In this document: in pieces, positions 10,947 through 17,829 of the stretch
Layout: every line of letters begins with the position of its first letter
How positions within the stretch are numbered: position 1 is the first letter of the stretch
IMG/VR virus record: IMGVR_UViG_3300025418_000346
Coordinates: 1 to 38,395 of that record
Strand: one strand, 5' to 3'
DNA: 38,395 nt
Origin: a virus
The notes under the pieces: generated by a model
Told to the model about the DNA's origin: nothing
The model's input: the letters and a program-made list of their open reading frames with translations, nothing else
Database searches by the model: none
Made by a program: the position numbers and the translations under genes

Positions 10947-11405
10947 TTACTGTCCTAAGATTAACGCGAGTCGCTTTAACTCTGGTGAAGCATCAGGATG
11001 TGATGCTAATGCCTGTACGGTTTGCTTGGCAGAACCGCCACCAACAGTGGTGGGCATTGTGCCAAGGATCTCTGGTCCAGCACCAGGACCAAGTGGTGAA
11101 CCTGTAGTTACTGGTTCATTTGGGCGCTGTGTTGGAGCAGTAAGGGGAACGATTGGCTGCTGTGGAGTAGCCTGTGCTTGTCCACCTTGCTGTGGCTGCA
11201 TAGAAGATGCAGGAGCAGGCTTTGGTGGATTGTTTGTTTGTGCCATTGGTGCAGATGCCTGCATATCCATTAGCGATTGTGCATCTCCGTAATTAGGCAT
11301 ACCTGCCACATAACGAAGTGCTTGCTTTGATGCTGGTCCGCCATCGGTTCTTTGGCTTAAAGCCCCAGGGCCTGATGTCATTGCTGGCTTATTTGCCTGT
11401 GGCAT
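10947..11405 (-). CDS. Pro/Gln-rich virion-associated protein, unknown function
   Basis: This 152-residue protein is strongly biased to Pro, Gln, Ala and Thr over residues 50-120 (PAPASSMQPQQGGQAQATPQ). A short C-terminal helix ends HPDASPELKRLALILGQ. The bias suggests an extended linker with a C-terminal docking helix. It lies between small post-portal genes and the large internal protein. I recognise no family; a head-interior or connector accessory protein is a reasonable guess. Confidence 0.55.
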   Translation of the reverse strand: MPQANKPAMTSGPGALSQRTDGGPASKQALRYVAGMPNYGDAQSLMDMQASAPMAQTNNPPKPAPASSMQPQQGGQAQATPQQPIVPLTAPTQRPNEPVTTGSPLGPGAGPEILGTMPTTVGGGSAKQTVQALASHPDASPELKRLALILGQ

Positions 11406-11408
11406 GAC

Positions 11409-11624
11409 TTATTCTCCCTCTTTTAGTGTCTCAATGGTTCGGGCTGCATACTCGTGGAACGACTTTTTATCATCCACGAAACTTGCTTGGTGTTCAAACA
11501 TCTGAGTCAAGATGTCAAACCCGCTCGCTATATCAATTAAAATTGCTGCTGTTGTATCTGCGAGCAGGGCAAAGAAATCCCACTTAGTTACTTGCGTAGG
11601 AACTCTGCCCTGATCGTCAGACAT
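11409..11624 (-). CDS. Small acidic protein, unknown function
   Basis: This 71-residue protein begins MSDDQGRVPTQVTKWDFF. A hydrophobic helix (LLADTTAAILIDIASGFDIL) is followed by an amphipathic C-terminal helix (FHEYAARTIETLKEGE). It begins 4 bases after the preceding stop and has only a weak ribosome binding site, which suggests translational coupling. The small size and helical character would suit a portal- or core-associated peptide, but no function can be assigned. Confidence 0.55.
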   Translation of the reverse strand: MSDDQGRVPTQVTKWDFFALLADTTAAILIDIASGFDILTQMFEHQASFVDDKKSFHEYAARTIETLKEGE

Positions 11625-11628
11625 TTAA

Positions 11629-11838
11629 TTACTTACCGCGTGGCTTGCTTGCTGTTGTGCCTACGCCCTTTGTGCCTGAAGGCTGCTTTGAGTAAAGGAC
11701 TGTTGACTTTCCTGTTGACTCTGGACCCTTCTTAGGCTGGATTTTTGTTTTCTGGGTAACGGCTTCTGATGAACCCATTGAACCCTGGTTCTTTGGTGAA
11801 GGAACCTTTGTAGTCAATGATGACTTAAGTGTTGCCAT
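11629..11838 (-). CDS. Small basic Ser/Thr/Lys-rich protein
   Basis: The protein has 69 residues, is highly basic and low-complexity (MATLKSSLTTKVPSPKNQGS), is without predicted secondary structure, and ends TTASKPRGK. A good TAGGAG site precedes it. A positively charged, disordered protein encoded between portal and internal proteins could bind DNA inside the head. That is only an inference from charge and context. Confidence 0.5.
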   Translation of the reverse strand: MATLKSSLTTKVPSPKNQGSMGSSEAVTQKTKIQPKKGPESTGKSTVLYSKQPSGTKGVGTTASKPRGK

Positions 11839-11876
11839 GATGTATCTCCTATAGGTTTGTTTGATCGCCAGAAACG

Positions 11877-13664
11877 TTAGGCTGGCGACCTTCTGGAAAC
11901 AGATGCGCTAAGCGCTGGCTGTCCAGAAGATGAAAGTCCTGCTAATAGATTCTGCAATGCAGAACCACCTTGTGCGCCACCTTGCGGTGCAGCAGGCATG
12001 CCTTGCGGTGTAGGTGCCCCAGAAGGAACCTGTCCAGGGGCTTCAGCCTCACCTGCGGTAGCTTCTTCTGGGGATACTGGAGCGGGGGCAAAGGCTTGTG
12101 CAATAACATCTTCAATGTTATCTCCTGCCATGCGTCCCTTAATTGCTGCTGCAATTGCTGTAATTGCCTTTGAAGGATCTTGTCCTTGTGCAGCCATTGA
12201 TGGAATTGCTTGAGCGTATGCTGCAACAGATTGCATCAACGCATCACGTAATTCTTCTACTTCAACTCGTTCTTCTTCCATGGTGACGTTCATCTCCCAT
12301 GGCATCTGACGACGCAAGAAGTCGCGTGAGATTAACTTATCTCCGCGAGCTTGAAGTCCGAATACCAAAGCACGGTTTGGATCAAGTCCAGCCATCATGC
12401 CATAAGATACATCGCACCAGTAATCACCCTGAATATCTTTCTTCGGGGTGTAGGTAATCTCATAAGGAGCGCCAGCGTTTACACCGCGTACTTCCTTTTC
12501 AACATCACCAAATAGTTTTTCATCCATCATGAAGCACATGCGCATGACGTGGCGGAACGCCTCAGCAAATACAGCTTGTGCTGTCTTAACCTGAGTATCA
12601 AAGCCACCCATGAGTGCTTCTACGCCACGGCCTGTGACGATAGATCCTGACTGCTGACCTAGACGGCCTTGTGGATAACGTGAACCAACACGAAGTTCCT
12701 GATCAAGTGCAGCTGTCTCTTGGAAGATTCCGTTAGGAATATCAAGTGCTACACGACGGATCTTCTCAGGATTGGCAGAGCGGATAGTTGCATCTGGACC
12801 AATCTCAAGAACGTTAACGTCTGCTGGCAAAGCAAATGGAGCCTGTACAGATTTCTGTGCTGCTTCCAACTGCAATGTTGCAAAGCGAGCGCGAGCGACC
12901 TGAACCCACATGATGTCATCAAACTGACCACGCTGGTGTTCATCAGAGTCAATACCTGGGCGAGTAGCAATAACTACAGGTAGTTCACCAAGTAGATTCT
13001 TAGCACGCTCAAGGATAAGGTTTTTGCGCTCAGGGATGAAGAGGATGAGTTCGTTCTTGTCCTGATAGCGGAATACTTCAAGCATACGCTCTGAGTTGCG
13101 TTGCTCGTAAGGTCCACGAAGTTGACCTTCTAGTTCTGGGAAGTCATTGATCAACTCACGCACAGTCTTGTTGTAGCGACGTGTGTATGAGAGCAACTTG
13201 CCAAAGCGGTCATGCTCAGGGTATGAACCAATTGGGTTGTCAATGCGAATCATTGGGCGATTGTTTTCCCAATCAGGCTCAATGATAAATGCGATCATGC
13301 CGTAGGTAAGGTAGCGATCTGCGGCTGTGTACATCTGAGTCTGAAGGTTACAGGTATCGCGGTAGCCTGCTGCAATCATAGTGCGCTTGTCGGCACGGCG
13401 ACGTGCGCGATCAGAAATAGCATCTGTTGTGTCGCAGTTAAATGCAGGGAGCGGAGCAATAACTTCTGCTACGTCGCGTGCTGCGATGTCAATGAAGTTT
13501 GACACCATTGGCTTAGGGAACTCATCAGGGAACATGCCAGGGAATACCTGCTGGATGTTGCCTTGACGAATTGAGAGAAGATCTGACCAGCGTGAGTCGC
13601 GGGTGTGGTAATGGTCACGTAGCTTGCGGACTTTGATAGCGATCTGATCAATATCTAGTGCCAT
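11877..13664 (-). CDS. Portal protein
   Basis: This protein has 595 residues from the ATG at 13664. That start has GGGGGA 7 bases upstream, while the in-frame ATG at 13679 has no site. It begins MALDIDQIAIKVRKLRDHYH. The body contains features of podovirus-type portals: an N-terminal helical arm, a conserved central region (DNPIGSYPEHDRFGKLLSYT; VVIATRPGIDSDEHQRGQFD), a stem/crown helix region (about 330-470), and a Pro/Gly/Ala-rich C-terminal tail from about 530. It forms the dodecameric DNA channel at the unique vertex. It overlaps the terminase gene by 17 bases, the classic terminase-portal pair. Confidence 0.83.
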   Translation of the reverse strand: MALDIDQIAIKVRKLRDHYHTRDSRWSDLLSIRQGNIQQVFPGMFPDEFPKPMVSNFIDIAARDVAEVIAPLPAFNCDTTDAISDRARRRADKRTMIAAGYRDTCNLQTQMYTAADRYLTYGMIAFIIEPDWENNRPMIRIDNPIGSYPEHDRFGKLLSYTRRYNKTVRELINDFPELEGQLRGPYEQRNSERMLEVFRYQDKNELILFIPERKNLILERAKNLLGELPVVIATRPGIDSDEHQRGQFDDIMWVQVARARFATLQLEAAQKSVQAPFALPADVNVLEIGPDATIRSANPEKIRRVALDIPNGIFQETAALDQELRVGSRYPQGRLGQQSGSIVTGRGVEALMGGFDTQVKTAQAVFAEAFRHVMRMCFMMDEKLFGDVEKEVRGVNAGAPYEITYTPKKDIQGDYWCDVSYGMMAGLDPNRALVFGLQARGDKLISRDFLRRQMPWEMNVTMEEERVEVEELRDALMQSVAAYAQAIPSMAAQGQDPSKAITAIAAAIKGRMAGDNIEDVIAQAFAPAPVSPEEATAGEAEAPGQVPSGAPTPQGMPAAPQGGAQGGSALQNLLAGLSSSGQPALSASVSRRSPA

Positions 13665-15564
13665 AGAACGTTCCCCCATTCACTGCTAGTTGTTCTTGTA
13701 GTCTTGCGTATTCTTCCAAGTTAACGACCTTACGGTTTGCTATTTGGCTGCGTGTGGCAAACTTGTTTTGTACAAAAGTCTGCCCGTATGAACCCATCTG
13801 GTTGATGTAGTCCCGCATCTGCGTCTCTGCAAACCAGAGCGCCATAGGACCGTCTTGCTTATTCTTGGTTCCTGCTGACCATGTGATCAGCTGCTCAATA
13901 AGAGCCTTGATGTGTTCGTTATCGGCTCGTGGCAGTTCCAGTAAGTTGTTCTTTAAGAATTTGCCTTGGTTGTCGCACGAGCCGAAAAGTGGTGCCATAG
14001 AGGCTACGCCAAACTCTGCATCCATTTTGTTGGCACCTGTGTAGTGCTGAACAAGGCGGATGCCTCGTGAGGCAAGGAACTTGTTGATCTGCTCATCTTG
14101 AGTCAAGAACAACTGGAAAGCGTTTTTCTCAATGACCCAGACATTGACTTTATATTTGTCTGTCCATGCAAAGATCAGATCACGGATCTGCTGTGGTGTC
14201 GGGGCTGGCATGCGGCTTGCCTCAAGCAAGTAGCGCTTGCCTGTGGTTCTATCGCCAGACATAACGACTGAGAAGGTATCACCTGACATTGCTGGGTCCA
14301 TAGAGGCAACGATGTATTGACTGCTGAGAGTCTCAGGGTGTCCTGGTGCGCCAGGAATAAGCGGTCCGATAGATCGCATACCTGCGACAGATCCGCGTAC
14401 ACACTCTGGGCTAAAGATTGCAGTTGACTCAACATCTTGCTGCTGGTAAACCATTGCCCAAGTCTTTGGGTCAATCATTCCGCGACGGCGGTTGAGATGC
14501 TCACCAGACCAGCGTGGGTATAAACCTTTTTCATCTGCCTCGGTTGCATCAGCGTCCCAAGGACGATCTGACTTAGGCCAGAGGGTTACCCAGTCTTTTG
14601 GCTTGTCTGCAAACTCAAGAACAGCTGGCATTGCCAGATATGTCCAAGGGCTGACATTATCGGGATAGCGTTCTGGGTTACGCATCTCGCGGTAAAGATC
14701 CATTGGATCTACGCGTGTGCCGACGACCAAGATTTTTCCTGTTGGGCCAACACGGGTAAGAACTTCCTGTTGGATCCAGCGTAACTGCTTTTCAAACTCT
14801 CCGCAGTTGGCGAGAGTAACGCAGTCATCTAAAATAATGAGGTCGGCACGTGCGCCGTAAATCTGGCCGCCGATACCGAGGGCTTGAACGGTAGGATCTT
14901 TTTCACCTGAGTCACGTTCAAGGTAGATGCTGTCGGCTGTCCACTTTTCGGCGGTAGCCTTAAAGCCTTCAACTGGAGCATATCTGCGCTGCAACTCTGC
15001 CCACTGGGGCGAGGTCAATCTTTGCTTGATGGCATAGAGGAATTCTTTGGCCATGCCCTGCGTCTTAGAAACCAACTTGATACGCACATTGGGATTGGTC
15101 ACAATGCGGTAGGTCACATAGTCAATTGAGACAGTCATAGACTTAGCATGCTCTGGTGGCATGTTAACTAAAACGTAATTTTTATAGCCGACCTCGTAGG
15201 TCATATTCCCATGAAGCCAGGCAGGTTCACCTTCTTCTAGCAGGGACGTGACGTTCCTCTGGTGGTCGAACGTCACGCTATTCAGGTACTTCTTTCGGAA
15301 GTCCTCAAAAGATATATTTGCGTCTTCCTCGGCTACAACACCAGCACGTTTTTTAATAACGCGGGCAAGATCAATAGCTTCTTTGAACTGAGGATCGGAA
15401 GAGCGGTAATACTCATAAGACTTGACGGACTTGCCGACTGCGCGGCAGGCGTCCTCAACAGTCACGCCTTCTTCAATGAGAGCCAGAAGGCGCTTTTTGG
15501 CGTCGGACGCTGAGAGCGTCGCTCCTTCTGCTAGCTTGTAGGAATTGCTCTTTGGCTTTGCCAT
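13648..15564 (-). CDS. terL: Terminase large subunit with N-terminal helix-turn-helix
   Basis: This is the 638-residue packaging motor. Residues 22-70 (RLLALIEEGVTVEDACRAVG and following) look like a helix-turn-helix of the kind found in small terminase subunits. The ATPase follows: a Walker A-like loop MPPEHAKS (135-142), Walker B LIILDD (242-247) and a coupling motif VVGTR. The C-terminal nuclease has acidic residues in ASMDPAMSGD, VWVIEKNA and the late KQDGPMALWF. I see no separate small terminase gene next to it, so the fused domain may recognise the packaging site. The ATG has TAGGAG about 10 bases upstream. Confidence 0.9.
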   Translation of the reverse strand: MAKPKSNSYKLAEGATLSASDAKKRLLALIEEGVTVEDACRAVGKSVKSYEYYRSSDPQFKEAIDLARVIKKRAGVVAEEDANISFEDFRKKYLNSVTFDHQRNVTSLLEEGEPAWLHGNMTYEVGYKNYVLVNMPPEHAKSMTVSIDYVTYRIVTNPNVRIKLVSKTQGMAKEFLYAIKQRLTSPQWAELQRRYAPVEGFKATAEKWTADSIYLERDSGEKDPTVQALGIGGQIYGARADLIILDDCVTLANCGEFEKQLRWIQQEVLTRVGPTGKILVVGTRVDPMDLYREMRNPERYPDNVSPWTYLAMPAVLEFADKPKDWVTLWPKSDRPWDADATEADEKGLYPRWSGEHLNRRRGMIDPKTWAMVYQQQDVESTAIFSPECVRGSVAGMRSIGPLIPGAPGHPETLSSQYIVASMDPAMSGDTFSVVMSGDRTTGKRYLLEASRMPAPTPQQIRDLIFAWTDKYKVNVWVIEKNAFQLFLTQDEQINKFLASRGIRLVQHYTGANKMDAEFGVASMAPLFGSCDNQGKFLKNNLLELPRADNEHIKALIEQLITWSAGTKNKQDGPMALWFAETQMRDYINQMGSYGQTFVQNKFATRSQIANRKVVNLEEYARLQEQLAVNGGTFYGTRY

Positions 15565-15585
15565 ATCGCGCGAACTCCTAGATTC

Positions 15586-15663
15586 CTAATGGGTCAAAAA
15601 TGCTAATGGGTCAGAATAGACCTATGCCACTGCGAAGCATCCCCTAGGGGATTGCTAATGGGT
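15586..15663 (-). repeat. CTAATGGGT(CA) direct repeats upstream of terminase
   Basis: Two copies of CTAATGGGTCA lie at 15586-15596 and 15603-15613, a period of 17 bases. A third copy, CTAATGGGT, lies at 15655-15663. Read toward the terminase gene they are TGACCCATTAG repeats 20-50 bases ahead of its start. A fourth related copy, CTAATGGGG, is at 28771. They may be regulator or sigma-factor binding sites for late transcription. No convincing sigma70 promoter overlaps them. Confidence 0.6.
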
Positions 15664-15858
15664 AGTTATGGGGGGCTGTAAGCCCCAACTGGGTAACAAA
15701 TACATAGGGGCCTGAAAGGCCCTGCATTTACCATCTGGCATGGCTCGTGGAGCTCGCCATGAAGCGAGCGGAACGGGGGGATTATTTAATCCCCTATATA
15801 TACTAAGGCGTTGACTTTGACGTTTATCCCGCCCTAAGGTGTGTGATGTTAGTCACAC
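15639..15858. other. Cluster of six palindromes in the head/early intergenic region
   Basis: Six perfect inverted repeats lie within 220 bases: ATCCCCTAGGGGAT (15639-15652); GGGGCT-GTA-AGCCCC (15672-15686); GGGCCT-GAA-AGGCCC (15708-15722); GCTCGC-CATGAA-GCGAGC (15752-15769); GGGGATTA-TT-TAATCCCC (15777-15794); and GTGTGA-TGTTAG-TCACAC (15841-15858). None carries a canonical U-run on either strand. Possible roles are operators, structured leader RNA, an origin element or a packaging site. No gene is convincing between 15565 and 16392. Confidence 0.75.
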
Positions 15859-15907
15859 TGTATATTACTGATGAGTAGTGTGCCTCTGACCTGCGGTTTT
15901 GCTATGC

Positions 15908-16113
15908 GGGGCGCCTATATTTAGAAAAAATATTTTGGTGGATAGTACTATACAGACAACACTATTATTAAAACCCCGTGGGTTGAATACCGCGTAAACG
16001 GCTACGACCGACCGACCAGCGACCCGCACCTTTCCCGCTGGCTGGGGAATTACGGGGAAGATTCCCGCTTGATTCGGGGGCATTTATCCCCCATTACGGG
16101 CGCTTGTGGATAA
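15908..16113. other. Candidate replication origin: AT-rich tract plus DnaA box
   Basis: Bases 15913-15972 are markedly AT-rich and include AAAATATTTT (15927-15936). About 130 bases further on, TGTGGATAA (16105-16113) is an exact match to the DnaA box TTATCCACA on the minus strand. The region lies next to the palindrome cluster and between divergent operons. Because the window encodes helicase and primase but no DNA polymerase, recruitment of the host replisome through DnaA is plausible. A single box is weak evidence. Confidence 0.35.
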
Positions 16114-16272
16114 CTAACAACGCGTTCGGGCGTGTTGTGAGTGGGTTGCGATGCGTTAATGGGGAGACTGTCCCACCCACCACTTCCCACCACTTCCGAC
16201 CACCTGCCTTCAGATATTCCAACCCGCTGGCACTCTCGCCCCGAGCTTGCTAGATGGTTGAACCTTCAACTA

Positions 16273-16313
16273 ATGACCATTAAGCGTGGGAAAGTATGAC
16301 CACCAAATGACCA
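16273..16313 (+). repeat. Three ATGACCA boxes upstream of early promoter
   Basis: ATGACCA occurs at 16273-16279, 16296-16302 and 16307-16313. The spacings are 23 and 11 bases, about two and one helical turns, and the boxes end 9 bases before the -35 element at 16322. Same-face spacing next to a promoter suggests sites for an activator or repressor. Confidence 0.5.
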
Positions 16314-16321
16314 TTTTGGGC

Positions 16322-16350
16322 TTGACTTGCTTTTCAGCTGAGAGTAATTT
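16322..16350 (+). promoter_or_regulatory. Sigma70-like promoter of the rightward early operon
   Basis: TTGACT (16322-16327), a 17-base spacer and TAATTT (16345-16350) sit about 40 bases ahead of the first rightward gene. The predicted leader contains a small hairpin TCGGG-ACAAG-CCCGA (16359-16373). This is the best match to a vegetative promoter in the intergenic region and is correctly oriented for the early genes. Confidence 0.65.
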
Positions 16351-16392
16351 TGCTCATGTCGGGACAAGCCCGATACATTGAAAGGACAATAA

Positions 16393-16515
16393 ATGAACAG
16401 CACTTTTGACTCAACCTGCCCACAATGCGGGGACGATAACGATTTAATCGTGGCAATTACCGGCAAGCCATGCGGGAAATGCACACGCAAGAATCATAGA
16501 AAGGCGATGAAATAA
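16393..16515 (+). CDS. Zinc-ribbon microprotein (40 residues)
   Basis: This is the first gene of the rightward operon; it begins MNSTFDSTCPQCGDDND and ends KNHRKAMK. CPQC and CGKC knuckles about 15 residues apart suggest a single zinc ribbon with a basic tail, so nucleic acid or protein binding is possible. An AAAGGA site precedes the ATG. It is immediately followed by another CxxC microprotein. The reading frame and Cys spacing support a real gene despite its size. Confidence 0.6.
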   Translation: MNSTFDSTCPQCGDDNDLIVAITGKPCGKCTRKNHRKAMK

Positions 16516-16516
16516 C

Positions 16517-16678
16517 ATGGAGATGATTACCTGTACCTCATGCAAGGCAGACACTCACCCTTACGCCGTATTTCCTAACGATCTGTGCCTCTCCTGCTAC
16601 GAGCAGACCCCCGAGGCTAACGCGCCTCTTACCGTTGCAGGGCTCGCACAATTGACTAGAACATGGGGCGGAAAATGA
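16517..16678 (+). CDS. CxxC-CxxC microprotein (53 residues)
   Basis: The product begins MEMITCTSCKADTHPYAVF, with CTSC and CLSC pairs 14 residues apart followed by a short tail ending TRTWGGK. The four Cys fit one structural zinc site. Two in-frame ATGs, at 16517 and 16523, could both serve as start. The stop overlaps the next start (ATGA), supporting a coupled operon. The function is unknown. Confidence 0.6.
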   Translation: MEMITCTSCKADTHPYAVFPNDLCLSCYEQTPEANAPLTVAGLAQLTRTWGGK

Positions 16679-16764
16679 CCGAGCGCGATCTCCTAAATGC
16701 TTTACAACTCATCAACGATCTGAGAGAATTACTCACAACCGAGCTTGAAAGGATAGGACTATGA
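16675..16764 (+). CDS. Very short leucine-rich peptide (29 residues)
   Basis: The product MTERDLLNALQLINDLRELL continues for nine more residues and is predicted to be one amphipathic helix or coiled coil. Overlaps of four bases at both ends with its neighbours (ATGA junctions) make it likely to be translated. It could be a dimerising peptide or merely a coupling ORF. Confidence 0.4.
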   Translation: MTERDLLNALQLINDLRELLTTELERIGL

Positions 16765-16862
16765 AGAACACTTATCAGAATCCCTGCCACTATTGCAATG
16801 CAAAGGCGGGGGAATCCTGCTCATGGAATTGCCCACCTATCAAGATTAAAGAGGCGGCATAA
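16761..16862 (+). CDS. Cysteine-rich microprotein (33 residues)
   Basis: The product starts MKNTYQNPCHYCNAKAGESC and has a CHYC pair and a CSWNC pair, consistent with a zinc knuckle, followed by a basic end (PPIKIKEAA). AGGACT sits directly upstream of the ATG. It resembles short zinc-finger peptides of actinophages but is too small for firm family assignment. Confidence 0.5.
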   Translation: MKNTYQNPCHYCNAKAGESCSWNCPPIKIKEAA

Positions 16863-16863
16863 C

Positions 16864-17007
16864 ATGAAGAAACTCACCGCCACCGCGCTAGTCGCTCTCG
16901 CTCTCGTAGCGATTGGATACCGCGCCACTCACCATCCCGTCTATGGCAACTGTCGCCAAACAGTAGATGGCTACACCTGCACACTCTTACACTATGTGAA
17001 GAACTAA
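16864..17007 (+). CDS. Small secreted or membrane-anchored protein (47 residues)
   Basis: The product begins MKKLTATALVALALVAIGYR, a short basic n-region followed by a hydrophobic helix, which is a signal peptide or membrane anchor. The exported part has two Cys (NCRQTVDGYTC) that could form a disulphide. The ATG one base after the preceding stop is preferred to an upstream in-frame ATG that would overlap the previous gene. A superinfection-exclusion or envelope-modifying role is possible but unproven. Confidence 0.55.
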   Translation: MKKLTATALVALALVAIGYRATHHPVYGNCRQTVDGYTCTLLHYVKN

Positions 17008-17013
17008 GGCGAA

Positions 17014-17047
17014 ACGGGGACAACCCCGTCCGAGCGTGTCGCGCTCG
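17014..17047 (+). other. Two adjacent hairpins in early operon
   Basis: ACGGGG-ACAA-CCCCGT (17014-17029) is followed one base later by CGAGCG-TGTCG-CGCTCG (17031-17047). Both lie in the 81-base gap between two early genes. No U-run follows, so they are more likely an RNA-processing or stabilising element, or a partial attenuator, than a terminator. Confidence 0.5.
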
Positions 17048-17088
17048 CTGATGAGCCTAATACTCACAGACTATGAAAGGACTATGAA

Positions 17089-17406
17089 ATGTGTGAAGAA
17101 TACAACGGCTGGGGCAACCGCGAGACATGGGCTGCCGCTCTCTACCTTAATAACGATTATGGCATGTATTGCACGGTACAAGAACTAATCTCCGAGGCTA
17201 TCGCCAGCAAGGACGAAGATCAGGACTTCGCCTGCTCTACCTGCCTAGCCGAGAACCTAGAGGCTATGTTTGAGGATGTTTGGGGAGATGGAACAGAGCT
17301 ATCCCATGAGACTTACTCAATGTTTAAGGATATCGGCAGCCTTTACCGTGTGCGCTGGCATGAAATTGCTACATCTTTCCTAGATGAGGCGAAGGTGAAC
17401 GCATGA
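17089..17406 (+). CDS. Phage NGWxNxETW-type hypothetical protein (105 residues)
   Basis: The product begins MCEEYNGWGNRETWAAALYL. The NGW-x-N-x-ETW signature followed by a hydrophobic helix and ND is shared by many small phage and plasmid proteins of unknown function. The rest is acidic, with a CSTC pair near residue 50. AAAGGAC precedes the ATG. It ends in an ATGA overlap with the next small gene. The family is recognisable; the function is not known. Confidence 0.7.
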   Translation: MCEEYNGWGNRETWAAALYLNNDYGMYCTVQELISEAIASKDEDQDFACSTCLAENLEAMFEDVWGDGTELSHETYSMFKDIGSLYRVRWHEIATSFLDEAKVNA

Positions 17407-17534
17407 GCTCTCTGCCCATGATTGAGATCAAAGGCGAGCTCTGCAACTATTGCGACAACCGTGCAGAGTTCATCAAGATTAACGAAGAAATGCCTCTTTG
17501 CTTTCAATGCATCCACGACGGAAAGGACGTTTAG
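17403..17534 (+). CDS. Zinc-ribbon microprotein (43 residues)
   Basis: The product begins MSSLPMIEIKGELCNYCDNR and has a second pair, CFQC, 18 residues later, giving a CxxC-x15-CxxC ribbon. The upstream gene overlaps it by four bases. It belongs to the local series of short two-knuckle proteins and may be an early regulator or protein-interaction module. No family name can be given. Confidence 0.6.
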   Translation: MSSLPMIEIKGELCNYCDNRAEFIKINEEMPLCFQCIHDGKDV

Positions 17535-17536
17535 TA

Positions 17537-17674
17537 ATGAGCCACGAATTAGACACCTACTGTGTACGCTGCGAGGAGAATAAGGACGTGAACAATCTCC
17601 TTGAATATCGCGACGAGCCAGTATGCACGGCTTGCATTACTCATCACGAACTGATAGAGCTAAGGCTCTTATGA
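17537..17674 (+). CDS. Zinc-ribbon microprotein (45 residues)
   Basis: The product begins MSHELDTYCVRCEENKDVNN and has CVRC and CTAC pairs 17 residues apart, followed by HH and a short leucine-rich tail (IELRLL). It is similar in plan to the preceding 43-residue protein, so the two may be duplicates that have diverged. Its stop overlaps the next start (ATGA). Confidence 0.6.
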   Translation: MSHELDTYCVRCEENKDVNNLLEYRDEPVCTACITHHELIELRLL

Positions 17675-17829
17675 CCCGATCCTGCTACGCGTACGACTTC
17701 TACGGGCAAGAGTGGCTAACCGTTTGCGGGTCTGGCTCTTGTCCGTGGCAGGTCTACACCCCCACCCTACGCGACGCGAAACGCTCGCGGCTCAAGCACA
17801 CGCGCACCGAGTGCGCTGGTGGCTACTAA
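17671..17829 (+). CDS. Small Cys-containing protein (52 residues)
   Basis: The product begins MTRSCYAYDFYGQEWLTVCG and contains CGSGSCPWQVYTPT and a basic stretch RDAKRSRLKHTRTEC. Four Cys could bind zinc. I chose the ATG at 17671, which overlaps the previous stop, over an upstream in-frame ATG lying inside that gene. The stop codon lies inside the first copy of a 32-base direct repeat. Confidence 0.55.
   Translation: MTRSCYAYDFYGQEWLTVCGSGSCPWQVYTPTLRDAKRSRLKHTRTECAGGY

Noticed and set aside
15811-15840. TTGACT at 15811 as a plus-strand promoter
   Set aside because: No acceptable -10 lies at 16-18 bases; the promoter at 16322 is much better placed.
15865-16083. 72-residue minus-strand open frame in the intergenic region
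   Set aside because: It has no ribosome binding site and its product shows no recognisable pattern; the region is better explained by regulatory structure.
16266-16490. 74-residue minus-strand open frame
   Set aside because: It covers the early promoter and the first plus-strand gene; the plus-strand reading has promoter, ribosome binding site and Cys motif.
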